This document shows, piece by piece, positions 4,970 through 5,765 of a stretch of DNA of 5,765 nucleotides. Origin of the DNA: Muribaculaceae bacterium (GTDB taxonomy: Bacteria; Bacteroidota; Bacteroidia; Bacteroidales; Muribaculaceae); NCBI GenBank assembly GCA_009775375.1, contig VSPO01000152.1:1-5765 (forward strand), in the 5' to 3' direction. Numbering within the stretch: the first letter of the stretch is position 1; each line of letters opens with the position of its first letter. The notes below the pieces were generated by a model. It worked only from the letters and a program-made list of their open reading frames with translations. It made no database searches and had not been told where the DNA came from. Made by a program: the position numbers and the translations under genes.

Positions 4970-5765
4970 TTAGATTGAAGGTGGGGTAAAGATGTTCTCA
5001 AACAAGGCATCTACTTCTTCTTTTGCGAGATAGCAGTATTTGCCGACCATTTTTTTCTTGACCTTATAGGTCTTGATGTAGTGGTAAAGTTGGTCCCGGG
5101 TCATATTGAATTTCTCGGTAGCCTCCGCAATACTGTACCATTCGGATTCCACAGGTTCTGCCGTGCCTTTGGCCGCATCGAAGTGTCTCTTGGAATATCT
5201 TACCTCCTTGCCTTCTTTCTTCTTTGGAATCCCTATTTTTGACACGAAGGAGTAGATAGCCGGTAAGGTCATCATGTATTTCTCCTGAATTTCAGCGACA
5301 GAATACCATTCTGTTATTTCTTCAACTGAAGTGTCCTTCTTGCCGAATATCATGTCGCAGTGTTTCTTGCTCCAGTAGGTTTTACCATGCTGGGTGACTT
5401 TGGGAATGTTCTGCTGTTTGGCGGCTTTGAAAAGCCATGAATTGCTGATGGAGAATTTCTCCAGCACTTCCTTGGTCGTGTAAAACTCGGTGATTGGTTC
5501 TCTATCTTTCTTGGAAATGCCTGAAGGGTCAATCGGTCGAGCCGTAATCATCTCATCTATATCCTTACGATATATTACTGTCCAATGACTCGTTATCCGA
5601 TGTGCTTTTAAGAGACCTCGATATATCAGCTTATATACACCATCTCGTGTAAAGCCTAATAATTGGGCAGCCTCCGAAACGGTCAAATACTCTTTGTCCT
5701 TTATGTTCTCCACCTCCTTTTTTTGTTGGCTTCTTTGTGAAGCTGTTTCGGCACGCTGTTTTTTT
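4970..5765 (-). CDS. Protein with four tandem excisionase-like HTH modules (start probably outside window)
   Basis: At least 247 aa from the first in-window candidate start, a GTG at 5713. Numbered from there, four similar modules occur: EYLTVSEAAQLLGFTRDGVY (8-56), EFYTTKEVLEKFSISNSWLF (76-125), EWYSVAEIQEKYMMTLPAIY (135-182) and EWYSIAEATEKFNMTRDQLY (191-240). Each has the HTH_17/MerR-like layout 'aromatic-Y/L-T/S-x-x-E-A/V-x-E-K/L-F/L' followed by a second helix and a basic wing. The usual excisionase has one. It should bind several adjacent DNA sites, and its position just before the recombinase suggests a directionality factor or a repressor of the recombinase. The frame is open from 5713 to the right edge (codons reading KQRAETASQRSQQKKE), and the purine-rich AGGAG abuts the GTG with no spacing, so I treat the gene as running off the window. 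If GTG is used, the gene is 4970-5713. TAA at 4970-4972. Confidence 0.85.
   Translation of the reverse strand, partial: KKQRAETASQRSQQKKEVENIKDKEYLTVSEAAQLLGFTRDGVYKLIYRGLLKAHRITSHWTVIYRKDIDEMITARPIDPSGISKKDREPITEFYTTKEVLEKFSISNSWLFKAAKQQNIPKVTQHGKTYWSKKHCDMIFGKKDTSVEEITEWYSVAEIQEKYMMTLPAIYSFVSKIGIPKKKEGKEVRYSKRHFDAAKGTAEPVESEWYSIAEATEKFNMTRDQLYHYIKTYKVKKKMVGKYCYLAKEEVDALFENIFTPPSI

Noticed and set aside
4537..4989. Plus-strand ORF of 150 codons antisense to the recombinase
   Set aside because: It lies opposite the N-terminal half of a clear integrase with intact catalytic motifs and has no recognisable domain; it is an antisense shadow.
4885..5010. Longer integrase start at 5010
   Set aside because: The extra 42 residues are not integrase-like, overlap the four-HTH gene and cover the palindromic region; ATG 4884 has a normal A-rich leader and begins the conserved domain.
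5350..5532. Minus-strand 60-codon ORF inside the four-HTH gene
   Set aside because: Out-of-frame shadow of a gene with clear repeated HTH domains.

Overview
The window looks like accessory DNA from a Bacteroidales genome (Bacteroides, Parabacteroides, Prevotella or a relative), most likely part of an integrative or mobilisable element. The reasons are a Bacteroidetes-type tyrosine recombinase next to excisionase-like helix-turn-helix proteins, a short plasmid/ICE-type single-stranded DNA-binding protein, and A-rich start contexts without clear Shine-Dalgarno sequences. Every gene I can support lies on the minus strand, so transcription runs from the right edge to the left edge. The host assignment is inference from protein style, not a search result.

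Right part (about 3730-5765): a protein made of four tandem excisionase-like HTH modules, whose frame stays open to the right edge, is followed after 85 bp by a complete tyrosine recombinase with the full R-K-H-R-H-Y catalytic set. The gap between them holds a nested inverted repeat. A hairpin terminator follows the recombinase. This reads as an integration/excision module: the recombinase would cut and join att sites, and the multi-HTH protein is a plausible directionality factor or regulator.

Middle (about 2300-3730): a 310-bp gap with small AT-rich inverted repeats is followed by a two-gene unit. The first gene encodes a two-helix membrane protein with a soluble C-terminal domain. The second, 48 bp downstream, encodes a coiled-coil plus single-HTH DNA-binding protein. 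The unit ends at a hairpin terminator.

Left-middle (about 1529-2300): about 770 bp with no convincing intact gene. It contains a 10-bp-stem inverted repeat, a 12-nt-period repeat that would encode a CxxxC array, and several broken open frames on both strands.

Left part (1-1528): an SSB-like gene with a basic rather than acidic C-terminus ends at a near-perfect 13-bp hairpin terminator. Two small accessory genes follow (89 aa, unknown, and 99 aa, DUF551-like), ending at another terminator. At the extreme left edge three to four copies of a GGGGTCA-containing repeat look like the multiple terminal repeats of an IS21-type insertion sequence lying outside the window.

No rRNA, tRNA or CRISPR array was seen. 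The window does not clearly show a complete new defence or catalytic system. The least conventional items are the four-HTH protein with its nested operator-like repeat, the membrane protein paired with an HTH protein, and the gene-poor region with the Cys-periodic repeat.
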